Positions 1 through 10,390 of a stretch of DNA of 64,000 nucleotides are shown one piece after another; position 1 is the stretch's first letter; every line of letters begins with the position of its first letter. Under the pieces are notes generated by a model that was not told the DNA's origin, searched no databases, and saw nothing but the letters and a program-made list of their open reading frames with translations. Position numbers and translations under genes: made by a program. The stretch comes from Epiperipatus broadwayi. Its lineage: Eukaryota; Onychophora; Udeonychophora; Euonychophora; Peripatidae. Location: positions 7,929,244 to 7,993,243 of the forward strand of contig JAQFVV010012418.1 of the NCBI GenBank assembly GCA_028023455.1, read 5' to 3'.

Positions 1-281
1 GGCTAAAATGCCCAAAGCAAATAATCAAATGGTTAGTCATCATGTGATGTTCAAAAATCAAAAGTAATCAATAGTTTGATCCAGGAATCTTTAGATCTTG
101 ATTGAGGCTGTCATTCTATCACTATACCAAAATACACAGAACAAATTTTAAGTGATTGGAAGAGAAAAAAGATTAAAGCGCATGTTTATAAATACGTTGG
201 ATTATTTAATAAATGGAAATTATGTTGTGAGGTGGCTATAAAACCATTAAATATCACATGATGATGAGTAGACCCTAGGTA
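1..281. other. AT-rich non-coding DNA
   Basis: I see no open frame, splice signal or repeat in this stretch beyond simple A/T richness. Confidence 0.6.
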
Positions 282-351
282 CAAACCTTCCTGTATCCAT
301 TGATTACTCTGGCTTGCACTGAGTGGCACTATTGTATGGAGAGTTTTGCCT
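282..351 (-). repeat. Fragment of TTAA-type MITE family
   Basis: About 70 bp matching the terminal part of the element at 732-1010, in reverse orientation: it shares the blocks ATCCATTGATTACTCTGGCT and GCACTGAGTGGCACTATTGT. The outer end has decayed (GCCTCTGTG instead of GCCTGTT) and no TTAA is left beside it. It is a relic. Confidence 0.7.
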
Positions 352-727
352 CTGTGTAAGGTGGTTATAACTCAGTATATATTTATATAATTATTATTTT
401 TTAAGGTGAATTTCAGTTTTACTTTATATAAATATAGAAATGTATTAAAAAGTAAAATAAAAATTGAAAAATCAATAAAATAAAATTTACAATTAATTTC
501 TTATTTTTAATAGTTCAGTGTGTGTGTGGTTTGGGGAGTGGTGTTCATAAGTTTATAATTTCATCTTTTCCTTTAATTTGTTTACTCGATTTTTCAAATT
601 TACAATTTGTCTTTCAGATAGCCAAATCACTTAACTATCTAATTATTGAACAGTAAATGAATATCTACAAACTCTAGTGAAATAACATCACATGATCACC
701 ATTTCTTATGCTTGCTCATAACTGTTA
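352..727. other. AT-rich spacer
   Basis: Nothing recognisable apart from A/T-rich DNA and a short GTGTGTGTGG run near 518. Confidence 0.5.
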
Positions 728-731
728 TTAA

Positions 732-1010
732 AACAGGCAAAACTCCCTGTACAGTAGTGCCACTCAGTGCAAGCCAGAGTAATCAATGGATGCCAGAAGG
801 CTTGTGCATAAAATCCCTATCTAGTGCCTACTAGGTGGATTGCTCTCAGATCCAAGGCTCCTCACTGATAAAGGCCACCAGCCAGAAACTAGTCTGGGGA
901 TATTGGATGAGTAGGCACTAGATAGGGATTTTATGCACAAGCCTTGTGGCATTCATTGATTACTCTGGCTTGCACTGAGTGGCACTACGGTACAGAGAGT
1001 TTTGCCTGTT
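732..1010. mobile_element. Foldback MITE with TTAA target duplication
   Basis: A 279-bp element flanked by TTAA on both sides (728-731 and 1011-1014). The two ends are inverted copies about 100 bp long that begin AACAGGCAAAACTC and end GAGTTTTGCCTGTT; they meet at a loop of about 75 bp (834-910). It has no coding capacity. TTAA duplications are typical of piggyBac and Kolobok transposases, so this is probably a non-autonomous derivative of one of them. The superfamily is inferred from the target site only. Confidence 0.8.
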
Positions 1011-1014
1011 TTAA

Positions 1015-1589
1015 TCTAGTAAAATAAAATGAAGTCTATAAATATTCAGTCTTCAAAACTTAACTAGCCTAGTTGTATCATTTTTTTTACTACAATATAT
1101 CTCTTATAAAATACGCAATATTCTATATAAAGACTTCTAGTTTTTACTTATAAACACCCAAAAAAATCATTATGTAAATTGTGAATATTTACGAATACTG
1201 CATTATTTATTTCTAATCACTTACGTTTTTTACTGTTTCTACAATTTTTTTTTGATTCAATATTATAAGTTTTGATCTTATTTCTAAAAAAAAAATACAC
1301 AAAACATGCTAACTTTTTATTACTAGTCACTATTGCATTACTAATTCAAAAATAAAATAAAACATCATAAAATACCTAATAACAAAAGCTAAATTACATT
1401 ACTTTTTCAAACAAAAGGAGTATTGCATTATTTTGGCCATTATGAATATTAAGAAGATTAAGCATCTTCTCTACTTATTCATTGACTTTGCATCTATTTT
1501 ACAAAATAATTCAATTATATTTCTATTTTTGCATAACCTTGTTCATGCCAAGAAAAAAAGAATTTCCTTCATATAATCTTACAATAACA
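1015..1589. other. AT-rich spacer
   Basis: A/T-rich DNA with several A and T homopolymers. No exon-like segment seen. Confidence 0.5.
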
Positions 1590-1836
1590 CAGAAGCTAAA
1601 CTCTCATTACAGTTGCATCACCAGTGCAAGCCAGAGTAATCAATGGATGAAAGAAGGTTTGTGCATAAAATCCCTATCTAGTGTCTATTTATCCAATATC
1701 CCCAAACTAGTTTCCAGCTTGTGGCTTTCATCGGTGAGGAGCCTTGGATCTGAGAGCACCGCACCTAGATCTTAGGATCTAATGAAATCCTCCAGCAGCC
1801 ACCTTTTACCTTGTTAGCTAATTATAAAGCTTAGAT
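1590..1836 (+). mobile_element. TTAA-type MITE, asymmetric form
   Basis: This copy shares the end GCTAAACTCTC...CAGTGCAAGCCAGAGTAATC with the foldback copies. Instead of folding back it runs on through GAGGAGCCTTGGATCTGAGA and CTCCAGCAGCCACCTTTTA. The copies at 7815-8070 and 37020-37258 have the same long internal part, so this looks like the parental form from which the foldback copies arose. The left end is decayed. A short open frame that crosses it is accidental. Confidence 0.7.
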
Positions 1837-4800
1837 GTTTAGTGATCTTACAATAACATTAGTAGCACTAATTTGGGAATGATTCTATTCATTTTTTTTT
1901 TTTAATTCTCTTAATCTAAAAAGCTTTCTTTCCACAGTTTTATTCCATATATGAATCCAAACAATATATATAAGTTAAATGTATTAAAAATAGTTTTCCT
2001 TTCAAATATATACTATGTATGATTTCTAGAAAAACATTTGTGATTTTAATTTTCACTACTTGATGTCACTACTGTCCATTTTTTCACAGGCACTTTTGAG
2101 AAAACAAAGCCCCAAAATATTAAATCAATTAGAAAAAAATAAAGTTAATTTGATGTTTTCTATTACCATCAAATATATAAAAGTTAAATTTGTGAAGAAG
2201 AAAAAACAAATTTTAATAATAAATGGTAATACAAATAAATAATTCAAGTTTATTTTTTTTGATATTAAATACTATTTAAAATGTAATATTATTGTCATAA
2301 TTATGAACTATATTTTCTATCAATATCAAAGTTCAACAATCCAGATATAGCAATGTATATTTTAAGTACAGAATATAAACAAATAAAAACATAAATAATA
2401 AATTTTAATTCTAAATAAATAGTAATTCATATAAATAATTTTATTTTAATTTGAAGTGTTAAAGCATTAAATACATCACTCATTTAGACTTGCAAAATAA
2501 AGTAAACTAGGAAATAGTGATTAAAATAATTTAAAAATAATAAATGGATTTTAATAATAAATAAATATTAATGCAAATAAACAATTCAATATTATTAATA
2601 AGTCTATATAATTTTTTTTTTTCATTTTTAAATACAATAGCACCTCGGAGTGATAGTTTCTACTTAATGGCATTGATTTAAATTATGCATATATATGCTT
2701 TGTTAGTAATATGCATTTTTTTTTTTTTACAGTGTCATTCTTCTGATTACAGTTTTTGTATGTAACTCTAGTGATTTCCCAAACTTTATAAAGTTATTAC
2801 ATAATATCTATTGCATACATAATATTTTTGTGTTATCTAATGTCTGACATAAGTATATATAGTAAATTACTTTTTCATCTTACTTTTTTATTATTATTAA
2901 TAGCACAATTCTCAAGGAAATTTTAGGCTATTTCATTTTCATGATATACCAGTGAGACAATCCCATGACTACGATATATATTTGGGAAAAAAAAGAACAA
3001 TGCATAGAAAATTTGATGTAGGTTTGAATTAACTACACTTTTTTAATGTGTAATAACTGTTTACTATTTAAATATCTAATGTATTTGCTCTAGATTATAT
3101 TAAGTATGCTTTGGTGGAAGATCGATTATTTGCTAAACAATGACATGTGTGAAATTTATTATTTAGCAATAAAAGCGATTATCTATCTATTTATCACCCA
3201 CATATTTAGAAAAAAATATTTTTCTAAATAGATGTATATAATATAATAATTTACATCCTACAATCCTAAATTGCTTATTTATTCAGGATATATTATAATT
3301 TATCTTTACATAGAATTAATCAAGCTAAAACAATTCTCAGAAGAATGATACATCAGCTTTATTTATATATTATATATTTTTAAGATATATAACAATTTCA
3401 ATAATTATCATATTGTTATGATTATTAATTGCTGTGTAATTATCAATCTGTTTTCTTAAGCTATATATTTATATAAACATTATCACTTAAGATGTACATT
3501 TTTTATGCAAGCATATACTATAATGATCATCAAAAATTATACATACTACTTTCAAAAACTACCTAATACTTTGCATATAATCATTATCAAATTATTGGCC
3601 AATTAATATGATATTTACAAAGCTTTTGACATTAATTTTTAAAATACAATTGTAAAGTAATATACAATTATTTATAAATATATAAAATATTGCTTAGCTA
3701 AGATGTAATCACAGCTACTCTCAAAAAAAAAAAAGAAAAAAGAAAATAATCAGAATAAAAAATTAAAAATTTAATATGTTTCAAATAAATTATACATTTA
3801 TCTTTTTTTCTTAATTATAGTTGTATACACTATACAAATCAATTTAGATTGATTAATTTTGTTATGAAAAGCCAATTATCTTGAGGGGAGGAAATCTATA
3901 TTTATAGTAATTAAAAAAACAATTTTTATTAACTAATGTACATCAATAACTTTTAATAGAAACATTTATTCAATATATTTAAAAAATTCTGTAAAAATAA
4001 TAAATTATGGAACATATAAATAGAATAAATATTTTCATGCCATCCATGCCTTGTGATCATAAAAACATAAAAGTAATATGTAAATATTGTGAATGCTAAT
4101 ATAAATACAATTTCTCTTATATTCAATAGAGACAGTGAAACTACTTTCTATATCCCTGTGAAAAGTCCCCCCCCCCCGATATCCAGCTCTAACATAATTT
4201 AAACAAAATACACTAGAATAACTCTACAAAATTAAAAATGCCTATATAAAATTTAAAAATAATTTCTCTGCTATGGCCAATTTACGGCTTCTTCCACCAT
4301 CCTAAGTAACAATACATAATTTGTATAAGTTTTTTTTTTTTTGGTATTTGTGAGTTTGCCTGAAAACCAAGATGGCAGCCTGTATTTTTGATAAATATAT
4401 AGTTTCGAGGGTCATTGTTAAATTTAAAAAAAAAGGAATAGCCGATAAATTTCATTCAGAAACTTTATTTCATTTTTTTTTTTTACTTTAATATGAGAAG
4501 CAATAAGACCCTCTTAACAATATTGTACTTTGGTTCACTTCAGTGTGTTTCTTTTTGTTAGCAATTTTTTTTGGTAAATTGTCATAATGATAAAAATTTG
4601 GAACCTTCCTGTCACAGAACATGATGCAGTGGATTATTGCTAAAGCTATGGGATCCTGTCCTCCCGAAATGTGTGTGTTAATGGTCATGATATTGAAACA
4701 GTCGACCTTAGTTCAAGATCAAGTTTCACTGTTCTACGACAGCCCACGGGTCATCCTGCTTTTTTTTTTTTTTGTAAAATGTATATAAAATATACGTGTG

Positions 4801-5379
4801 TTTCTGAGAATCGTCTATGAGATTTATAAATACAAATCTGAAATAAAAATTGTCTCTAATTATTTTAAATATTAATTTTTATAAATGCGGCTCAGATATA
4901 TACATATATTACAGGAGCATATATATAATTAAAAATACTAAATAATTTTGTGTCTTTTAAAATTGTATTTTTTTTTTACTTTTATTTTAATACTTTGTAA
5001 TTACTTTTTTTTTGTCATAAAACTACATAAAAATTCAAGATGGAAGGTGCAGTCATTGACAGTCCAAAAATAATTAAAGGGGTGGGAAGTTTGTTTCATG
5101 ATTCTAAAAGGAATTTGTAAATTAAAGTTAAGGAAAGTAAAATCTAAAACAAAGCTAATTGATTTTAGTTAGCTATTAACATTTTTATCAAATCCATTTC
5201 CAATCTGGAAATTGGTTTGAATTGATTTTGGACAGTTATCTCACAACTGTATCTCTACTAACAATAGAGAAAAGATTTTTGTAAATTAAGGATCCATTAG
5301 AGTCAGGAAGAATAATTAAAACAAACATACTTTGAGTGGCTAAAAACTGACATAAATAGGGCTAAAAATCTATTGTGAG
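1837..5379. other. Intergenic AT-rich DNA
   Basis: About 3.5 kb with no supported gene. It holds many homopolymer runs, including an 11-C run at 4167-4177, and a slightly less AT-rich patch at 4340-4770. That patch has a 66-codon minus-strand frame with no recognisable motif and no splice context. Short frames here are no longer than chance predicts. Confidence 0.5.
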
Positions 5380-5503
5380 AGTTTGGTCAATCGTTGCTAA
5401 CCGACTTCACGTCCATTTAATTTTTGAGGGGCCTAAACCGCCTTCCTCTCCATCTTCAGCCCAACTCGTGCCGAGATGTAGCTCCTACCGCTCAAGAGTG
5501 ACC

Positions 5504-7510
5504 ATGCCGCCTGCCACAGAGGATTCGTCAATACTTCACAGAATCCTGAGGTAACCAGCTCAAAGACAGTATAATCGCATTAGCCAATTCTAATTTGTAA
5601 TCTAATTTTAAAATTAATGTTTTCTTTATGTTTAATTTTTTAAAAAAAACTCGCTAATCGGTGAGTATGTTAATCTTTTTGTATCAATTCTCTACTATTC
5701 AAACTAATCTTTCATCCAACTCATGCTTCTTATTATTTTTATAATTTAGTGTGGTTATAATTTAATTTTAATGATATTTTTATATTTTTCACTTAATTTT
5801 ATTTGTAAATGCCAATCAAACCTAGTCTTATGAACTTCTATATCCCACTGTGGAATAGAAAGGGGGGGGATTAATGGGTTCTTGTTATTTATTTCTAAAT
5901 ATCTCGTAAGATTGGGTTTGTACTTTAAATGAATACCTGCTTTTTTTAAATAAATGTTTTATCATAAATTTATACAAAATGTATAAATACTTTGCAATCT
6001 GGGGTGGATATTGGTGTCCGTTAATTTTATTAATTTCTTATTGATCATCATCGCCAAAAGGCTGGGACTTAAATCTATTTTGTAATTTGCATTTTAAGTG
6101 CATGAATTTTAGTTTTGTTTAAATATTTTAAAATATTGATTCAAGAAGGGGGAGCAATGCACGCTTCATTAATTATAGTTTAACTTATGATAAATGACTT
6201 TAGCTTACATGGGTCATTATTTTAGCATATCATTACGTATTTGTTAAACCATTTAAGGCTTTACTTTAATATTTAAATTAAGTGACTTTATATTATTATG
6301 AAAAGCGTTGCTGGCATATGTCAAATTATTAATAAGCCGCATAGGGCTTTGATCTGATTCGCCTGTACCTCATTCCAGGGAGTCATGATCCGCTTCATTC
6401 GTCATTCTTCTCCTCCAAGTATATATTTATATACTGCTTTGAGTCGCCTGTACCTCATTCCAGGGATTCAAAGCATCCCATCTTTAATGTCCTCGTTCAT
6501 GATAGAAGTCTATGTCTACTTCTAGAACATGCAGATTAGAGTAGATGAAGCTCTGTATGGATGCGCCATGGTCCGGCCCATAGAAACTTCCTACCTACCT
6601 TTTCTTTCTGTACCACTCTAGCATGAAGCTGGCGTGTACCACCTTTAAAAAAATTGGAGAATGACCTTGTCCTGGCCAAATGTGCCATTTCTTCTCGCTG
6701 ATATTATGCTAGCACCGCCATTTCTTATAGTTAGTTTTCTAGCCTGTTTAGCAAAATAAATCGTAATGATATGTGATAATAAAACATTTTTCTCTTTGTA
6801 ATATTTTCCATTGGAGTTTAAATCCAACTTCTCATGAAGCTGCCCTCCCCTTTATTGAAATAAGCCATTCCCGCAATTATAGAGTTTCGCTATATTCTAT
6901 CGTTAAATGCTGAAAATGTAAAATAAATAATGTTTTAGTCTACTTACTGATCAAAATGTATCCTTATTTTAATTGTTATAAATAAAGTCTCTAAATGAAA
7001 ATAAACTTATGTATCAAATGCTAAGGGCATCATACTAAAATTGTATAATCAGCGAAACTCTATTGTATCTTTATAAATATATTTTTTAAATGTATAAAAC
7101 GTCCACCAAACCACTCAGATAAATCCATTTTTGTAACATTGAATAAAAGCCTATTTTTAAATATACGTTCAGTATTGTAACCGCCGCACTAAATTAATAT
7201 TTGTTGAAATAAAAATAATTGTATCAAGTTTCTTAAGTGTTTATAATGAAAATAAAGTTTTAAAAGCGTGAAGTTGATTATATATATAAAACTCATCTTG
7301 AATTTTGTCCAAATAAATATTTATATTTTAAACTTTAATCCAGTTGTTTGAATCTCCTTAATATATTTATCTTATGTTTTTTTTTTTTACTTATATCTCA
7401 GGTTCATTCAATCTCATCATCATCATCACCAGTTGAGTTCTCATGTAAAACGTTGTACCGGGCCGGGATATAATGAATTTATGTGGTATCACTGTAGGTG
7501 TTGTCCATAG
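5504..7510 (+). CDS. Candidate two-exon gene for a 51-residue protein
   Basis: Two segments join cleanly: 5504-5550 and 7402-7510. The first ends CTGAG before GTAACC, a good donor. The second follows a textbook acceptor, a long T tract and TTATATCTCAG. The split codon AG+G gives Arg and the frame stays open for 35 more codons. The product would start MPPATEDSSILHRIL, then contain a five-His run encoded by a CAT repeat, and end in a Cys-rich tail, YHCRCCP. No signal peptide, membrane segment or known domain is visible, and I do not recognise the family. Both exons are clearly less AT-rich than their surroundings, and an AATAAA lies at 7676. A short upstream ATGTAG at 5475 could be a minimal upstream frame. 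It may instead be a long non-coding RNA with a chance frame; the splice structure is better supported than the protein. Confidence 0.45.
6351..6390 (+). other. Stem-loop 1 of a covarying hairpin pair
   Basis: Read as RNA on the plus strand, GATC (6351-6354) pairs with 6387-6390, TGATTC (6355-6360) pairs with 6380-6385 including one G-U, and CCTG (6362-6365) pairs with CAGG (6376-6379). The 10-nt loop is TACCTCATTC. Single bulges lie at 6361 and 6386. The core from 6360 to 6381 is identical to that of stem-loop 2, while the lower stem differs but still pairs. The complement would also fold, so the transcribed strand is not settled. Confidence 0.65.
6435..6475 (+). other. Stem-loop 2 of a covarying hairpin pair
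   Basis: TGCTTTGA (6435-6442) pairs with TCAAAGCA (6468-6475), G6443 pairs with T6467 as a wobble, TC pairs with GA, G6446 is bulged, and CCTG (6447-6450) pairs with CAGG (6461-6464). The loop TACCTCATTC and the bulged G match stem-loop 1 exactly. Lower-stem bases differ in at least four pairs from stem-loop 1, yet all remain complementary. Confidence 0.65.
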
Positions 7511-7675
7511 TGTTATAGATTTTGGGAATGGGCAAATAGGTTAGAATTCATGATTGCTCCTGACCTGTGTATCTCGGGCATGATTGGATTCGGGGTACTT
7601 TTGCTTAGATTCTAAATCTTGTTGGATGGACATACATTTTCGACCGGTAGAATATGATTGCATGCCGCCGACATA

Positions 7676-7681
7676 AATAAA
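7676..7681 (+). terminator. Poly(A) signal AATAAA, candidate small gene
   Basis: A canonical AATAAA about 165 nt after the TAG at 7508-7510. GC content falls back to the AT-rich background immediately afterwards, as expected where a transcript ends. Confidence 0.4.
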
Positions 7682-7814
7682 GTGTAAATATTATATTTAT
7701 ATATTTTTTTCATTTTCCTGTTAGTAAGTTAATTCAAAAAAAAAAAAGAGAATTTTTCCACAATGATTTCTTTTTTTAAAATAACAGCAATAAAAAATAA
7801 AATATAAATATTAA

Positions 7815-8070
7815 AAACACAGAGGCAAAACTCTATACAGTACCGCCATCCAGTACAAGCCAGAATAATCAGTGGCTGCAGGAAGGTTTGTGCATAAAAT
7901 CCCTATCTAGCGCTTACTCATCCAATATCCCCAGACTAGTTTCTAGTTCATGGCTTTCATCAGTGAGGAGCCTTGTATCTGAGAGGACTGCACCTAGATC
8001 TTAGGATCTAATGCAACCCTCCAGCAGCCACCTTTAATTTTTTTAACTAAACTATAAAGCTTTGAGTCCA
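7815..8070 (+). mobile_element. TTAA-type MITE, asymmetric form
   Basis: It is preceded by TTAA (7811-7814). Its left end is degraded (AGAGGCAAAACTCTATACAG), then the family sequence follows through GAGGAGCCTTGTATCTGAGA to CTCCAGCAGCCACCTTTAA and a shared tail AACTATAAAGCTTTGA. It has the same orientation and structure as the copy at 1590-1836. Confidence 0.7.
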
Positions 8071-10208
8071 AAATGGAAAATTAATGATTTAGAAAATAAT
8101 AATAATAATAGATTGTGGTTATAGAAAGCAATAGGTTGGTAAAAAAAAAAAGGTAATTTTTTTTTTTAATTTTGTGCCTAAGACTCTTGCAGGCCTACTA
8201 AATTCAATATCCTTTCTGTATTGAAGAGAAATGGGTCACAAATGTACAGCATTTATTTTTAAACCATGAAATAGTAATCTTCCGTTCTGGATAAGAAAAG
8301 ATGGAGAATCAGAGGCAATCTTTTTTGTGTATGTTAGCTTGTGTCTACATAATATAGTATTTTAATTGGCTTTAATCGTATATGAAGACATTACATAAAA
8401 GAAATTTTAAATTAAAGTAAGTATAATCATTTCGAATACTTTTAACTGAAAAATAAAACTATTTATTAACATTATTCCATTTAGAAAATGTAATTATTTC
8501 CAGAAGCATGTTCACTAAATGGTATTTTCATTCATCTGTACATCACATAGCATGTACTTAGGGATAATCTATTCCAGATCCATACCCTAAAGGAAAATTA
8601 CTATCCTACACAATTATTTAAATAATAGAAATGTAATACAAAATCAAAAATGTAAGTATAAAAATACATATAAAATTAGTTTACTATATTTAATTTTTAT
8701 ACACTGCACTCACAACTAAAACTGAACTTTTAAAAGCTTAAAAAATATTACACTAATATTTCCTACCATTTCCAGATTGTTAATTTAGATAAGTAAGTTT
8801 CTATCAGCTCCTTGATATTAAAAGGTAAACTGCTGGAATTTTTCTTCAATATCTTATGCACTTTTTCTATTTCATCATATTTTTTTTTTAAAAAAAGCAT
8901 TCCATATTCAGAACATAGACCTCTGATAGTTTTATTGCTCTATAGCTTGAAAATCATTTCTTTCTACATGTTCACATTACTTCCATTTTTCTAGCACATC
9001 GATAAAATTATTATATATTATGTATGTAAAATATAGCATTTTCAATATTAAACTTGCAAATAAACAGATAAGAGAATTAAATTAAAAAACTCTTACAAAA
9101 AATATTAATTTTGGACAAACAAGCAGACCATTTCTGGGAAATATTTATTTTATGTTATTAAAACATAATGATAAACTTTTTTTTTAATTTTTTTTTTACA
9201 ATTATGTCATCATTTAATATCTTTTTGATATTTCTAATGATAGTATTAAAATAATTAAATTTTAAAAAGAACTTTCTTTAAAGTGAAGACCACTTACATT
9301 AAAAATTATATAGTTTAGACCTGGATAATATATTTTATTTTTAAAATTAATTAAAGAGTGGACTATGGAATAAATAAATATAATATCTCAAATACTATAT
9401 AAAATTAATTATTTGATAAAGCAATTACAATAATATCTAGAGATTGAAAAGTTCTGAAAAATGAAGTTAATAATTTAAATTAAGTGAATAAAATTGATGA
9501 TTAAGCATTATAAAATATGTTTATTTTATGATTTGACAATCTTTGAATATTTGGTATAACTCCATTGTATATGCACATTTTTTTTTTTACAAATAATGGG
9601 TTGATGAAAATTATTAACAAATAAAATGCCAAAGATTCAATATCTAAGTGATATTAAGTCGATTATTACAATTTCAAATTCATGAATCTCATCAAGGGGT
9701 AGATCAGTTTTCTTCTCATTAATCGCTGAAATTAAAAATTTGTTTTTGAATTGAATTGCCTTTAGAAATTGAAAGATTATTTCATTAGAATAAACTACTG
9801 TAAATATACATTAGCTTTATGCTTTTTCCTTGAATTTTTTATTTTAAATGTAACCATTATCTATACAAGATAGATTTTCTTGTGAGATTAGAAGAAAGTG
9901 ATGTCATAAAAATATATAATATAATGTGAAAATAAATATTTATATTTTTAAATCACCCATGGCTTTTTTTGTGTGTGTAAGTTTGAACACTGTTAATTCT
10001 AATTTGTGAAGCTGCAAAAAATTGTATTATGTAGTTCTACAATTAAATGCTCAATCACAATTTAGAAAAACCAAGATGAATGAACATTTAGTTAACGAAA
10101 ACTCCCACTGACATAACTAAATGATTAATAATAATATAAAAGCCAAGGTATTTAATTTATTTAAAAAAAAAAAAAATTTGTGTAATTTTATAATAGTTAA
10201 TATTAAAC
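8071..10208. other. AT-rich DNA downstream of LRRFIP
   Basis: No exon supported. I searched the minus strand here for the conserved last LRRFIP exon. One acceptor-like TTTTTAATTTCAG (near 9729-9741, minus) leads into frames that do not resemble the family. Confidence 0.5.
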
Positions 10209-10214
10209 TTTATT
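10209..10214 (-). terminator. Poly(A) signal behind the last LRRFIP exon
   Basis: Minus-strand AATAAA about 48 nt past the TAA at 10264-10262, followed by a T-rich run on the same strand (10163-10180 region). This supports use of 10262-10390 as a terminal exon, at least in some transcripts. Confidence 0.45.
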
Positions 10215-10261
10215 AAATTAGTAAATAAAATAATCAAATAAAACAAAGAAAAAAAAATACT

Positions 10262-10390
10262 TTAATAAAAAATATTAATAATGACCTCTCTTTGAAGTTT
10301 ACGTTTTTCAGCCTTTAATTCATCTTCAACAACATCAGCCTTGTCTGCTGCTGATTTATAACGTTTCACTTGACCATCGAGTCGATTGAT
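10262..10390 (-). CDS. LRRFIP2: LRRFIP exon ending [10 protein letters not shown], probable terminal exon
   Basis: Acceptor TTTTATAAAG, phase 0. The first 105 nt (10390-10286) encode [17 protein letters not shown] and [15 protein letters not shown]. In relatives the coding sequence continues in another exon. Here the bases after that point are GTCATT, a weak donor, while the open frame continues as VIINIFY and stops at 10264-10262. Either the donor is used and the last exon is outside the part I recognise, or this is a shortened C terminus; the nearby AATAAA favours the second. Confidence 0.8.
   Translation of the reverse strand: MNRLDGQVKRYKSAADKADVVEDELKAEKRKLQREVIINIFY

Larger units (their letters stand above)
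5551..7401 (+). other. Intron of the candidate small gene, with possible alternative exons
   Basis: The middle (about 6300-6900) is less AT-rich than normal intron here and contains paired stem-loops. It is followed by AATAAA motifs at 6981-6986 and 7251-7256. This would fit alternative terminal exons or an independent non-coding RNA. I found no convincing coding frame in it. A 60-codon minus-strand frame at 6645-6827 has no recognisable features. Confidence 0.35.

Noticed and set aside
1482-1775. 97-codon plus-strand frame as a gene
   Set aside because: Most of it lies in a MITE copy, and the rest is A/T-biased with no features.
6645-6827. Minus-strand 60-codon frame as a possible last LRRFIP exon
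   Set aside because: No acceptor with a pyrimidine tract precedes it and its sequence does not resemble the conserved LRRFIP tail.
9660-9741. Minus-strand acceptor-like TTTTTAATTTCAG as the start of the last LRRFIP exon
   Set aside because: In the required phase the frame reads RLMRRKLIYPLMRFM and stops soon after; no match to the family.
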